Positions 1 through 6,882 are shown, counted from the first letter of the stretch. The stretch is 19,193 nucleotides of DNA from JBCDCU01 sp039180865 (GCA_039180865.1 JBCDCZ010000058.1:1-19193), one strand, 5' to 3'. Numbers and translations: made by a program. The notes: generated from the letters alone by a model not told the origin.

Positions 1-551
1 ATCAGATGCATGCGTCCGGCAGCTTTTTCAACGCGGGCGAGGATATCGAGACCATCGGAATCCAAACGCTCGGCATAGTCTTCACGAAGGATCCCGACAA
101 ACGCATCCATCCTTCTGAGCGGCGCTCTGAGATCATGCGCCGCTATAGATGACAGTTGAACAAGAGATGCGTTCGCCCGCTCAAGTTCAAGATGGGTCGC
201 CGCCTTTTGTTCATGGCAACAGCGCTCGCGCCGCGCCAGACTTTCTGCGTCGCGGCTCAAAAAGCCAATCTGCGAATCTTTCAAATCACCGGAGAGCCGG
301 ACCCGACGATAATTCGATGCCAGAGACTTCACCAGGCTGTAGGCAACACCTGCAAGAGTGAACCCGACCAATGCGATCGCAATCGCACCCGGTGCCAGAT
401 AATCGGTCCCGCGCCAAATATCCGATGCACCGACTCCGCTTTCACTGGAAGAGCCGCCAAAATAGAGCGCCGCAAAGTGCCATGCCACGACCACCAAGCA
501 CAAAGAAACCGTCAACACGGCTAGCGGCGTGAACCGCTCCGACTCGGGCAT
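1..551 (-). CDS. Membrane sensor histidine kinase, N-terminal part (C-terminal catalytic half is outside the window)
   Basis: The reverse strand reads without a stop from an ATG at 551 to the window edge (183 codons). Two hydrophobic segments at about residues 10-31 and 53-74 should be membrane helices, separated by only about 21 residues, so no periplasmic sensor domain is evident. A charged, probably coiled-coil linker (about 100-130) leads to a HisKA dimerisation domain with the phospho-acceptor His139 in AAHDLRAPLRRM, as in phytochrome-type kinases. The ATPase domain would lie beyond the edge. The ATG at 551 has GAGGAG seven bases upstream. An in-frame ATG at 626 would add 25 residues, but its AGAGGA touches the start codon, so 551 is preferred. 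A response regulator is encoded just upstream on the same strand and is the likely partner. The ligand is unknown. The kinase call is firm; the start is moderately sure. Confidence 0.85.
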   Translation of the reverse strand, partial: MPESERFTPLAVLTVSLCLVVVAWHFAALYFGGSSSESGVGASDIWRGTDYLAPGAIAIALVGFTLAGVAYSLVKSLASNYRRVRLSGDLKDSQIGFLSRDAESLARRERCCHEQKAATHLELERANASLVQLSSIAAHDLRAPLRRMDAFVGILREDYAERLDSDGLDILARVEKAAGRMHL

Positions 552-715
552 CAATGCACTCCTCAAACCGCTTTCCGGCTTTGTCCTTTGATATTGCGAA
601 TTTGACGTAGCATCTAACAAGGACATTCCTCTTCGCGATGGCGGGAACACAGTCTCGTTTCTGTGACGGCTCTCAGGAAGGCTCAACGGCGCTTATTGCC
701 AAAAGAGTCTCGATA

Positions 716-1141
716 TCATTGAACAATCTGCTGTTTCACACTTGGGACATTTGACAGAGCGGCGAAGAATTCATCGGAAGAAAACGGTTTCACAACATAT
801 CCGTTCGCACCGCGTTCGAAGGCTTCAAAGATGTCGGACTCATCGTCTGATACAGAAAGCATAATCACTGGAGTCTCGCGGTAGGCGTCATGGGCACGAA
901 TGAGATCAAGCAGTTCGAAACCATTGCAGCGTGGCATGTTGATATCGACAATGATGATGAACTCGGTTCGCCCATCCGTCGTCATCTTGATATGTTCCAA
1001 CGTCTCGAAAAGCTTTTCCGGTTTTTTCTCAGAGATGAACCGATTGACGATGCCCTGTTTACGCATCTGCCTCCGGGTCAGGAAAATTTCATCCACATTG
1101 TCGTCAACCATCACGAAGATGGAATCCACCAGTTCATTCAT
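716..1141 (-). CDS. Single-domain (CheY/Rcp1-like) response regulator
   Basis: This 141-residue protein is one receiver domain with no output domain. It has the acidic pair D13-D14, phospho-acceptor D66 in IIIVDINMPRCNG, the Ser/Thr switch position S96 and the conserved Lys118 in VVKPF. The slightly long stretch between the acidic pair and D66 resembles Rcp1-type regulators that partner phytochrome-family kinases. It is transcribed ahead of the histidine kinase at 1-551, with a 164-nt gap, so the two are probably a two-component pair. With no DNA-binding domain it should act by protein contact or as a phosphate relay. The ATG at 1141 is preceded by a GGGG-containing purine stretch. Family assignment is firm; pairing with the kinase is inferred from position. 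Confidence 0.9.
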   Translation of the reverse strand: MNELVDSIFVMVDDNVDEIFLTRRQMRKQGIVNRFISEKKPEKLFETLEHIKMTTDGRTEFIIIVDINMPRCNGFELLDLIRAHDAYRETPVIMLSVSDDESDIFEAFERGANGYVVKPFSSDEFFAALSNVPSVKQQIVQ

Positions 1142-1236
1142 GTGCGCCCCACTAAGCTCGACCGTTCCGATGAGTGTCCATTGTTCTTGTCGTTATTGGC
1201 GGACAGGGGATGAGGATAATGCCGTAGTCATTTCCA

Positions 1237-1257
1237 CATTCGTAAAAAAATCGAATG
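1237..1257. promoter_or_regulatory. Inverted repeat upstream of the response regulator (candidate operator)
   Basis: CATTCG (1237-1242) and CGAATG (1252-1257) are perfect 6-bp arms around a 9-nt A/T-rich centre. The site lies 96 nt upstream of the response-regulator start, in the divergent spacer 1142-1435. It could be a dimeric regulator site or chance. No gene is visible in the spacer. Confidence 0.25.
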
Positions 1258-1376
1258 AATTTCTTAGGAGAACCTTAACCAAACCAACGGCCAAACCGCT
1301 GTGTTTTCGGCATAAACCATCGATCGCATGGGATTTTGAGCAAGATCCATCGTTCTTGGAATTTGCACCCATCCGT

Positions 1377-1392
1377 ATTTCTGATTAGAAAT
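1377..1392. promoter_or_regulatory. Inverted repeat upstream of the unknown gene (candidate operator)
   Basis: ATTTCT (1377-1382) and AGAAAT (1387-1392) form a perfect 6-4-6 dyad about 44 nt before the ATG at 1436. That position suits an operator overlapping a promoter. The AT-rich arms make chance occurrence possible. Confidence 0.25.
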
Positions 1393-1435
1393 TTCGATGC
1401 TTTCAGTTGGTGATAATTCCTGATCTGGGAGCTTT

Positions 1436-2323
1436 ATGGCGCCAATTTCGGGCGATAGACTGACCCGAGGGACGAATCGCGGAGCGTTGGGACGAGTGAG
1501 CATCTTCAAACGGATATTCTCAGGTGGCGATGCAAAAGAGAGCACCAGGCCCGAAGAACCCACCCTAGAGGAGGCGGATGCTCCAACCGGCATGGTCAGC
1601 GTCGGCTGGCTGCTCTCGGAAGAAAAGGCGAGTGTCATTTTCTATCCGCCCGAGCGCCTCAAGGTCGAACAACACGGGACACCGCACGGGAAATCCGTTG
1701 CCCGATGTCCGGCCATTCTCGGACTGGAGGCCCGGCATTTCATTATCCGCTCGCCCTTTGACCTCAATCTGCGCTTTGGGCGCACAAAAGAGGGAAAAGC
1801 CGTTGTTCAAAATGCCGCTGGCAATCAAAGCGCGTTGAGACCGGAGGCGTTCAAGAGGCGGGTAAGACTGCAGTCGGAAGCCGAATGGCGCAAACCCGGC
1901 TGTCCCGTCCTGCAGGTGACGCTTCCCTATATCTTTATTGCCGATGAACCGGTCTGGATCAATCAGCTGCCGGCCTTCGCCCACTGGACAACACCGCAGC
2001 AGCCGGGCCTGATGCTTGGCGGACGTTTTCCAATTGATGTCTGGCCACGCGCGCTCATGTGGGCTTTCGAATGGCGCGATGTTTCGCAACCACTCATCGT
2101 GAAGCGGGGAGACCCGCTCTTCTATGTTGCTTTCGAAGCCTCGCCGCCCTCCAGGCCGGTGAAGCTCGTAGAAGCGGAGCGGACCGAAGAACTCTCCACC
2201 TACATGGAGCGGATCTCAGGCGCGGTCGATTCCGTCAATCAGACGTTTTCACTCTTCGATCAGGCCCGCAGATTCCGACCGGAAACCCTTTTAAAACCGG
2301 TAAAGCGGCCGGTGGGTAGTTAG
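1436..2323 (+). CDS. Conserved-looking protein of unknown function
   Basis: I do not recognise this family with confidence. The reading frame is 295 codons and shows no signal peptide or membrane segment, so the product should be soluble. After a charged, low-complexity N-terminus (about residues 30-50), the body has aromatic and proline-rich blocks that look like conserved core motifs: RSPFDLNLRF, LPYIFIADEPVWINQLPAF, GGRFPIDVWPRALMWAFEW and KRGDPLFYVAFE. This pattern suggests a beta-rich fold, and I have an unverified memory of similar proteins in marine bacteria and phages. The ATG at 1436 has GGGAG four bases upstream. An in-frame GTG at 1496 would give a protein beginning VSIFKRIFSGG, a common form of N-terminus, so the shorter 275-residue product is a real alternative. 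It is divergent from the response regulator and followed by a long spacer, so it seems monocistronic. Confidence 0.75.
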   Translation: MAPISGDRLTRGTNRGALGRVSIFKRIFSGGDAKESTRPEEPTLEEADAPTGMVSVGWLLSEEKASVIFYPPERLKVEQHGTPHGKSVARCPAILGLEARHFIIRSPFDLNLRFGRTKEGKAVVQNAAGNQSALRPEAFKRRVRLQSEAEWRKPGCPVLQVTLPYIFIADEPVWINQLPAFAHWTTPQQPGLMLGGRFPIDVWPRALMWAFEWRDVSQPLIVKRGDPLFYVAFEASPPSRPVKLVEAERTEELSTYMERISGAVDSVNQTFSLFDQARRFRPETLLKPVKRPVGS

Positions 2324-2750
2324 CAATCACAAACCCCATATCGTTTCACTATTCTTGGCAAGATTGGGCCGCTTTAACGGGATGGCTAGTCAACGACCAT
2401 TGCCATGCACTTGAAAACACAGCACTTCACGACATTGCGCCAGCTACAATTGATCCAATCGACACTGTGTTATTTTAGCGACATATGATCTGGACTCAAA
2501 GATACCTGTGATAATATGTTGACTGTATTACTCCAATTTTCCAAGTTTCCCGCTGCATGAAGTCGTCGTTGCGCAAGTATTTCTGGAAATCAGAGAGCCT
2601 ATCATAGAGTTGGATCCTGCTTCATTCTCCTCAATTGGATCCCTGTTGCGCTATCGGGCCGACAAAGCAATGGCTGCGTGAGCACGCGGGCTTTGGATCT
2701 ACGGAACGGTTCCGCAAACCAATGTTGCTCGCGTACGCGTCTCCTTAGAG
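2324..2750. other. 427-nt spacer upstream of the sigma factor gene, no gene seen
   Basis: No reading frame here has both a plausible ribosome site and protein-like content; the 27-codon frame from 2407 lacks a Shine-Dalgarno. The first part is visibly AT-richer than the flanking genes. It holds three direct and one inverted copy of TTGGATC and two short palindromes next to the sigma gene. A GATAAT-like element near 2510-2515 could be a -10 box, but no good -35 sits at the right distance. I infer a regulatory region for the sigma cassette. Confidence 0.5.
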
Positions 2751-2859
2751 GTGACACATTTGAAGAAATCTGCGACAAAATCCGGCGGCGACCTCGTGGC
2801 ATTTATGGAAAATCGAGGAGAATTGCTGTCCGTTGCCCGTTCAGTAGTCAATGATCCAA
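2452..2859. repeat. Cluster of five TTGGATC heptamers around the sigma gene start
   Basis: TTGGATC occurs directly at 2610-2616, 2635-2641 and 2693-2699, and as its complement GATCCAA at 2452-2458 and 2853-2859 (the last inside the sigma gene). The first two direct copies are 25 bp apart and both continue to TTGGATCC. I noticed only one other copy by eye in the window, near 17187 inside a gene. This may be a set of binding sites for a regulator of the downstream cassette. Confidence 0.35.
2702..2739. promoter_or_regulatory. Two short palindromes just before the sigma factor gene
   Basis: CGGAAC-G-GTTCCG (2702-2714) and CGCGTACGCG (2730-2739) are both perfect dyads, with centres about 26-27 bp apart, and end 11 nt before the GTG at 2751. 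The position suits operators or a structured 5' leader. No matching -10 element was found for the GGAAC half, so I do not call it an ECF promoter. Confidence 0.3.
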
Positions 2860-3257
2860 CCCTCGCCGAAGAACTGGTTCAAGAAAGCTGGTTTCGATGG
2901 AGCGGGCGGGGCTATCCGAAATCGGATGCACGCCCGATCCTTAAGCGCATCGTTACAAATCTTGCACGTGACTTTTTACGACGTCGGCGCACGGAGACGA
3001 CGATTGTGGATACGCTCGCCCTCGGCCATGAGGCGGCACCAAACATCGAAGACATCGTAGTTGCGAGAGACCAGATTGCTAAAGTTCGCGAAGTTCTGAA
3101 CGAGATGCCGGAACGCACGAAGATTGCATTTGAAATGAGTTGTTTCGAAGGCTTCACATATGCGGAGATTGCTGAGAAACTGAATATCTCTCGACCGAGA
3201 GCGCATCAACTGGTTCGCCATGCTCTCACCAAAATCACCGTCCGCCTCGGAAAATAA
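2751..3257 (+). CDS. ECF-type RNA polymerase sigma factor (FecI-like)
   Basis: This 168-residue protein has the two domains of group IV sigma factors and nothing else. Region 2 lies at about residues 15-80 (VVNDPTLAEELVQESWFRW, with the basic stretch DFLRRRR at its end). Region 4 lies at about 110-165 (LNEMPERTKIAFEMSCFEGFTYAEIAEKL, then the recognition helix NISRPRAHQLVRHAL). It should direct RNA polymerase to promoters of its own locus, chiefly the receptor gene downstream. The start is GTG at 2751. A TTG at 2760 would be preceded by AGAGGTGA five bases upstream, a better ribosome site, and would shorten the protein by three residues. The following FecR gene and TonB-dependent receptor identify the iron/substrate-starvation type of cell-surface signalling. 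Confidence 0.93.
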   Translation: MTHLKKSATKSGGDLVAFMENRGELLSVARSVVNDPTLAEELVQESWFRWSGRGYPKSDARPILKRIVTNLARDFLRRRRTETTIVDTLALGHEAAPNIEDIVVARDQIAKVREVLNEMPERTKIAFEMSCFEGFTYAEIAEKLNISRPRAHQLVRHALTKITVRLGK

Positions 3258-3259
3258 AC

Positions 3260-3325
3260 ATGAAATCCTGGTGGCCATTGCAGCCATTGTTTAAGAAGCG
3301 TCTCAGTGACAATAGCTGTGTGTAA
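3260..3325 (+). CDS. Candidate 21-codon ORF linking the sigma factor and FecR genes
   Basis: An ATG two bases after the sigma stop opens a 21-codon frame that begins MKSWWPLQPL, continues with basic FKKRL and ends in TAA at 3323-3325. The last A of that stop is the first base of the FecR ATG (TAATG), so the frame fills the whole intercistronic gap. A weak purine site (CGGAAAA) lies about 7-8 nt before its ATG, whereas the FecR start has no recognisable Shine-Dalgarno. The layout would allow ribosomes to reinitiate on FecR. The peptide is tryptophan-rich and basic, with no family assignment. It may instead be chance. Confidence 0.3.
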   Translation: MKSWWPLQPLFKKRLSDNSCV

Positions 3326-4221
3326 TGACCACGACCGATCGTGACCGCTTAATCGAAGAAGCCGCGGACATATTCCTCAGTCTCCGTGACGAACCCGATA
3401 ACGGAGAGTTGGAGAGACGAAAAAAAGCGTTTCTCGAGCGAGGTACTGTTGAGCGCGAAGTATACCGCGAAGTCGAGAGAGCGTGGGGTGTCGCGAAGAC
3501 AGCGAAGCGCGGGCGAAAGAGACGGACCGGTCCAATCCTCGCTCTTGCCGCATCTCTCGTCGTGGCACTTTACTTAGGTCCCGGATTGTACCTGTCCATC
3601 ATAGCCGACATCCGAACCACGAACCTGTCGCAGGAAATCACGCTGCAATCGGGTGATTCTGCGCATCTCGACGCAGAAACAGCTATTCAGGAAGAAAGTG
3701 ATAACTCGGCCCGTCGGATAACCCTTCTCCAAGGAGCTGCTTACTTCGATGTTGCGCCAGATGGGCGTCCGTTCGTTGTCGCGGCAGATAACCTAAGTAT
3801 CCGGGTTACCGGGACGGCTTTCGAGGTGAACAAAGCTTTCGATGTAATATTAGTCAGCGTTTTTGAGGGGGTCGTCGAAGTCACCGACGGAGAGCACACA
3901 CAAATCGTTCAAGAAGGCGAGAGAGTCATTCATTCGACTGTTGAAACGACATCGCCGGAAAAAGTCGATCAAAGTTCGATTGCGCGCTGGCGGGACAACC
4001 GTATCGTCGCAGACGGCATGACCTTTGCCCAACTTGCTGCGGTACTCGAACGGCGCATTCCAGGCAACGTCATTATCGTTGGCGACGATCTTCAAGCCAC
4101 ACAGATTACCGGCGGTTACGATCTAACAAAACCGTTGTCGGCGCTCAGGTCTATGGCGGCGGTCAGGAATGCGCGGGTTATCACTGTGCCGTCGGTCGTG
4201 ACGGTGGTTATTGAAAACTAA
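3325..4221 (+). CDS. FecR-family anti-sigma factor / signal transducer
   Basis: This 298-residue protein has the FecR layout. A cytoplasmic N-terminal helix bundle (about 5-55, starting RLIEEAADIFLSLRDEP) should hold the sigma factor. A basic stretch RGRKRR precedes one membrane helix at about 69-92. The periplasmic FecR domain (about 104-200) contains ITLLQGAAYFDVAPDGRPFVV and IRVTGTAFEV, and a C-terminal STN-like/DUF4974-type region (about 225-295) should contact the receptor signalling domain. In the known systems such proteins inhibit or activate the sigma factor depending on receptor occupancy. The gene sits between the sigma factor and the receptor on one strand. Its start overlaps the stop of the small ORF at 3260-3325, and no good ribosome site is seen, so translation may be coupled. 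The family call is firm; the direction of regulation is unknown. Confidence 0.93.
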   Translation: MTTTDRDRLIEEAADIFLSLRDEPDNGELERRKKAFLERGTVEREVYREVERAWGVAKTAKRGRKRRTGPILALAASLVVALYLGPGLYLSIIADIRTTNLSQEITLQSGDSAHLDAETAIQEESDNSARRITLLQGAAYFDVAPDGRPFVVAADNLSIRVTGTAFEVNKAFDVILVSVFEGVVEVTDGEHTQIVQEGERVIHSTVETTSPEKVDQSSIARWRDNRIVADGMTFAQLAAVLERRIPGNVIIVGDDLQATQITGGYDLTKPLSALRSMAAVRNARVITVPSVVTVVIEN

Positions 4222-4251
4222 CGAGATCGCCCCCTTAACAGAACACGTTCC

Positions 4252-4291
4252 CATTCGTTTTAGGTCTGAATGTAGGGCTTTGCGCAAGCCC
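4252..4291 (+). promoter_or_regulatory. Inverted repeat and leader hairpin before the TonB-dependent receptor
   Basis: CATTC (4252-4256) and GAATG (4268-4272) form a spaced dyad. GGGCTT (4275-4280), loop TGCGC, and AAGCCC (4286-4291) form a perfect 6-bp stem-loop ending 17 nt before the receptor ATG and just upstream of its AGGGGA ribosome site. It could be an intercistronic RNA element, an operator, or both. Confidence 0.4.
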
Positions 4292-4308
4292 GCCAGATAG
4301 GGGACAAC

Positions 4309-6771
4309 ATGATCTTTTTCAGAAAATTATTCGGCCTTGTGTCGCTGTCCAGCCTTGCTTTCGCCTCATCGGCTTACGGTCAAATCGGAAGTGAACCACA
4401 GCCGATCGATATCCCGTCGCAACCGCTTGGCGCCGCGATTGGCGAGTTTGTCAAAGAGACTGGTGTGCAGGTTAGCGTTGATACTAGACTTATCGAAGGC
4501 TCGCAAAGTGCAGCAGTTAAGGGGGTGATGACACCGTCTCAGTCTCTTGATCGCATGCTCACGGGGACGGGGCTAAGTGCCAATTCTCTTGGTTCTGATG
4601 GTTTTGTCCTTCGCGGACAATTTGCGCTGGAAGCCGAGGAAGATACTCTGCTTGACGAAGTTGTCATCGTAACCACACGGCGGGCTGAAGAAGCGCTCAA
4701 CGACGTCCCTCAAAGCGTGGTTGTGCTCGGTGAAGACTTCATCGATCAATCCGACATAGATGACGCATCGGAAGTGTTTAACAATATTCCCAACGTGTCC
4801 TTTATCGGGGGAAGCAATCCCGGCTTTATTCAGCCATCGGTTCGGGGAGCGAGCAATCTCGTCGGTGACGGCGCAACCTCACCAGCGGTAGGGGTCTTTG
4901 TTGACGGTCAGATTATCAATCCCACAAGCCTTTTGGGTGGTATCGGAAGTCAGGCGAACACGCTTGATCTTGAGCGCGTGGAGACAGTCCTCGGCCCTCA
5001 GAACAACAATTTCGGCAGGGGCACTATTGGGGGCGCCGTCAACTTCGTCACGAAGAAACCGACCGATGAAGTCGAGCTTGTTGTGGACGGAGAAATTGGT
5101 TCTTTTCCGGATGGAAAGGGGAGTATCGTCCTCAATACGCCGATCATACGGGATGGGCTCTTGTCGGCCCGCCTCGTCGGTTTCGGCAGCGCATCTGACG
5201 GCTTTGTCGATTTTCTGACCGGACAGCCGAAAGATTCGATTGGATTTTCTGATGGAGGCTTTCGCCTGAATCTGCGCTCGCGCCCCACCGACCGGCTAAC
5301 AATCGACGGCTCGGTTTCCTTTGACCGATCGCAGTTTGACACCTCCAACATAGCAACATTGGCGAGCATCGATGCCGGCGACCCGGTTTTTGACGGAGCT
5401 TTTGTGGACGAGAACCAGGTTGACCGGCTGCGTGGTAACATCACCATTTCCCAGGAATTCGATTCAGGGCGTTTGAACCTGAAAGGGTCCTTCTTTTCAA
5501 GTGACAACGATTTTCCCAACGACACGGATTTAACATCCTTCGATCTTGTTACGACTTTTCTGACCCAGGAAAACCAGATTGTTAGTGGGGAGGCGCGTTT
5601 CGACAGCCGGAAATTCAATCTTCCGAAAACCCTCGGTCAAATCGCATTCAATACTGGCGTATCAATTGGCTTCACCGAGTTCAGCAGTTCAAGCGTTATT
5701 GATCCGGGTACGATTTTTATTCCACCGGCAACCTTGCTGACGCTACCCGATGGTTTCGATATCACGCTAAACTCTGATCAGGAGGTACTCACCTTCGGTG
5801 TCTTCGGCGAATTACGGTGGCAACCGATCGAACAATTGGAGATAGCAGGCGGCCTGCGATACAATCTGGACGACGTGACCCAGACCGGCGAGACGATCAA
5901 TACAATCCCGCCGATAGGCTTGCCGTTGCCTGTCGGCGTCCCACTGACACTTGGCGAGGAAACTTTCACCGCGCTGACACCGAGTGCGTCCATCAAGTAC
6001 GATTGGACCGACCGCCTGTCGACATATTTTTCTTTCTCCACAGGCTTTCGAGCAGGTGGTTTCAACATCACAACCACAAGCCTTGATTCATTCGAAGAAG
6101 AATTCTCGCTTCAATATGAAGGTGGCGTTCGCGCGAGCTTGTTCGACGACCGTGTCGCAATTACTGCAAGCGGTTTTTTCCTAGATCGCAACGACGTACA
6201 GGCGACGGCACTGGAATTGATCGACGGGATTTTTCAGCCCGTCATCGGCAACGCCGAGGAGGCGAGAGCTATCGGTGGCGAAATCGGTATCTTAGTCAAA
6301 CCGATAAGCGGCCTGACACTCGATACGAAATGGGGATTGAATTTTACCGAGTTTACGGAATTTACCAGTGGCCCTGACTTTGATGGAGATGGTTTACCCG
6401 ACGATCTAACGGGTCTGGATTTGCCCAATGCCCCGGAACATACCTTGTCCATTGTCGGGGATTATCAGCATCCCGAGGCTCTGTTCGGAAGCGCATTTCC
6501 TTTCGTGCGCGCAGAATTCAATCTCAGGACGAGCTTCGATAGCGGTATTGGAGATCCTGATGACGTTGATTTCACCCTCAGTGGCTTTGAAATCTTGAAT
6601 TTCCGCGCCGGTCTTCGCGCCGACAATTACCAACTGGAAGGGTTCGTGGAAAACGCGCTGAACGAAGTTTATGGAACGAACATCGTTCTACCGGTTTTCG
6701 GAGGTGCTGAACCAAATGCGGCAGTTGGCCCGACACGGCGCTTCGGTGTGCGCGGCCGAGTCATATTCTGA
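4309..6771 (+). CDS. TonB-dependent outer-membrane receptor with STN signalling domain (FecA-type transducer)
   Basis: The product has 820 residues. A signal peptide (1-24, cut after SAYG) is followed by an STN domain (about 33-103: DIPSQPLGAAIGEFVKETGVQVS, ending DGFVLRG). A TonB-box-like DEVVIVTTR is at 116-124, then a plug domain (about 127-250, with DVPQSVVVL and LERVETVLGPQ...GRGTIGGAVNFVTKKP) and a beta-barrel to the end. The terminal Phe and alternating pattern of GVRGRVIF suit outer-membrane insertion. A calcium-loop-like DFDGDGLPDD lies in a late extracellular-type segment. It should import a siderophore, haem-like compound or other nutrient using TonB energy, and the STN domain should signal to FecR at 3325-4221. 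A good AGGGGA ribosome site precedes the ATG. The substrate cannot be told from sequence, and no periplasmic or ABC transport genes follow. Confidence 0.95.
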   Translation: MIFFRKLFGLVSLSSLAFASSAYGQIGSEPQPIDIPSQPLGAAIGEFVKETGVQVSVDTRLIEGSQSAAVKGVMTPSQSLDRMLTGTGLSANSLGSDGFVLRGQFALEAEEDTLLDEVVIVTTRRAEEALNDVPQSVVVLGEDFIDQSDIDDASEVFNNIPNVSFIGGSNPGFIQPSVRGASNLVGDGATSPAVGVFVDGQIINPTSLLGGIGSQANTLDLERVETVLGPQNNNFGRGTIGGAVNFVTKKPTDEVELVVDGEIGSFPDGKGSIVLNTPIIRDGLLSARLVGFGSASDGFVDFLTGQPKDSIGFSDGGFRLNLRSRPTDRLTIDGSVSFDRSQFDTSNIATLASIDAGDPVFDGAFVDENQVDRLRGNITISQEFDSGRLNLKGSFFSSDNDFPNDTDLTSFDLVTTFLTQENQIVSGEARFDSRKFNLPKTLGQIAFNTGVSIGFTEFSSSSVIDPGTIFIPPATLLTLPDGFDITLNSDQEVLTFGVFGELRWQPIEQLEIAGGLRYNLDDVTQTGETINTIPPIGLPLPVGVPLTLGEETFTALTPSASIKYDWTDRLSTYFSFSTGFRAGGFNITTTSLDSFEEEFSLQYEGGVRASLFDDRVAITASGFFLDRNDVQATALELIDGIFQPVIGNAEEARAIGGEIGILVKPISGLTLDTKWGLNFTEFTEFTSGPDFDGDGLPDDLTGLDLPNAPEHTLSIVGDYQHPEALFGSAFPFVRAEFNLRTSFDSGIGDPDDVDFTLSGFEILNFRAGLRADNYQLEGFVENALNEVYGTNIVLPVFGGAEPNAAVGPTRRFGVRGRVIF

Positions 6772-6826
6772 GGTCTTTTCAAATTGCCTTGGTGTACGAC
6801 CTGCGACTGATTGCCGGAGTGATAAA

Positions 6827-6839
6827 GCAACTTAGTTGC
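6827..6839 (+). other. Small stem-loop downstream of the receptor gene
   Basis: GCAAC (6827-6831), TTA, GTTGC (6835-6839) is a perfect 5-bp stem with a 3-nt loop, 55 nt after the receptor stop. It has no T tract. It may help stabilise the mRNA 3' end or be chance. Confidence 0.25.
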
Positions 6840-6853
6840 GACGTAAGTGCAGC

Positions 6854-6882
6854 AGCGTGCGGTTCGGGTTGAACCGCACGTT
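6854..6882. terminator. Strong hairpin between convergent transcripts (possible bidirectional terminator)
   Basis: CGTGCGGTTC (6856-6865), loop GGGTT, GAACCGCACG (6871-6880) is a perfect 10-bp stem, extendable to 12 with a G-T and an A-T pair. It lies between the plus-strand receptor gene and the minus-strand tRNA-Asn. Neither side has a clear T tract, so termination is inferred from position and stem strength. A second dyad, TTCGC-GA-GCGAA, follows at 6888-6899. Confidence 0.45.

Noticed and set aside
156..524. Plus-strand open frames of 122 and 70 codons
   Set aside because: They overlap the histidine kinase on the other strand, which carries membrane helices and a clear HisKA motif.
1264..1638. 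A 124-codon minus-strand open frame in the spacer before the unknown gene
   Set aside because: It overlaps the plus-strand gene at 1436 in antisense and has no recognisable motif or ribosome site.
2301..2376. Inverted repeat TAAAGCGGCC (2301-2310) and GGCCGCTTTA (2367-2376) at the end of the unknown gene
   Set aside because: The arms are perfect, but the loop is 56 nt and no T tract follows. It does not look like a terminator and was left as chance or weak structure.
2703..2750. GGAAC element as a general-stress or ECF promoter for the sigma gene
   Set aside because: No matching -10 (CGTT or GTC) occurs at 16-17 nt spacing. The GGAAC is better explained as half of a palindrome.
2602..2802. 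A 66-codon minus-strand open frame upstream of the sigma factor
   Set aside because: It overlaps the sigma start in antisense, is arginine-rich without motif content and has no ribosome site.
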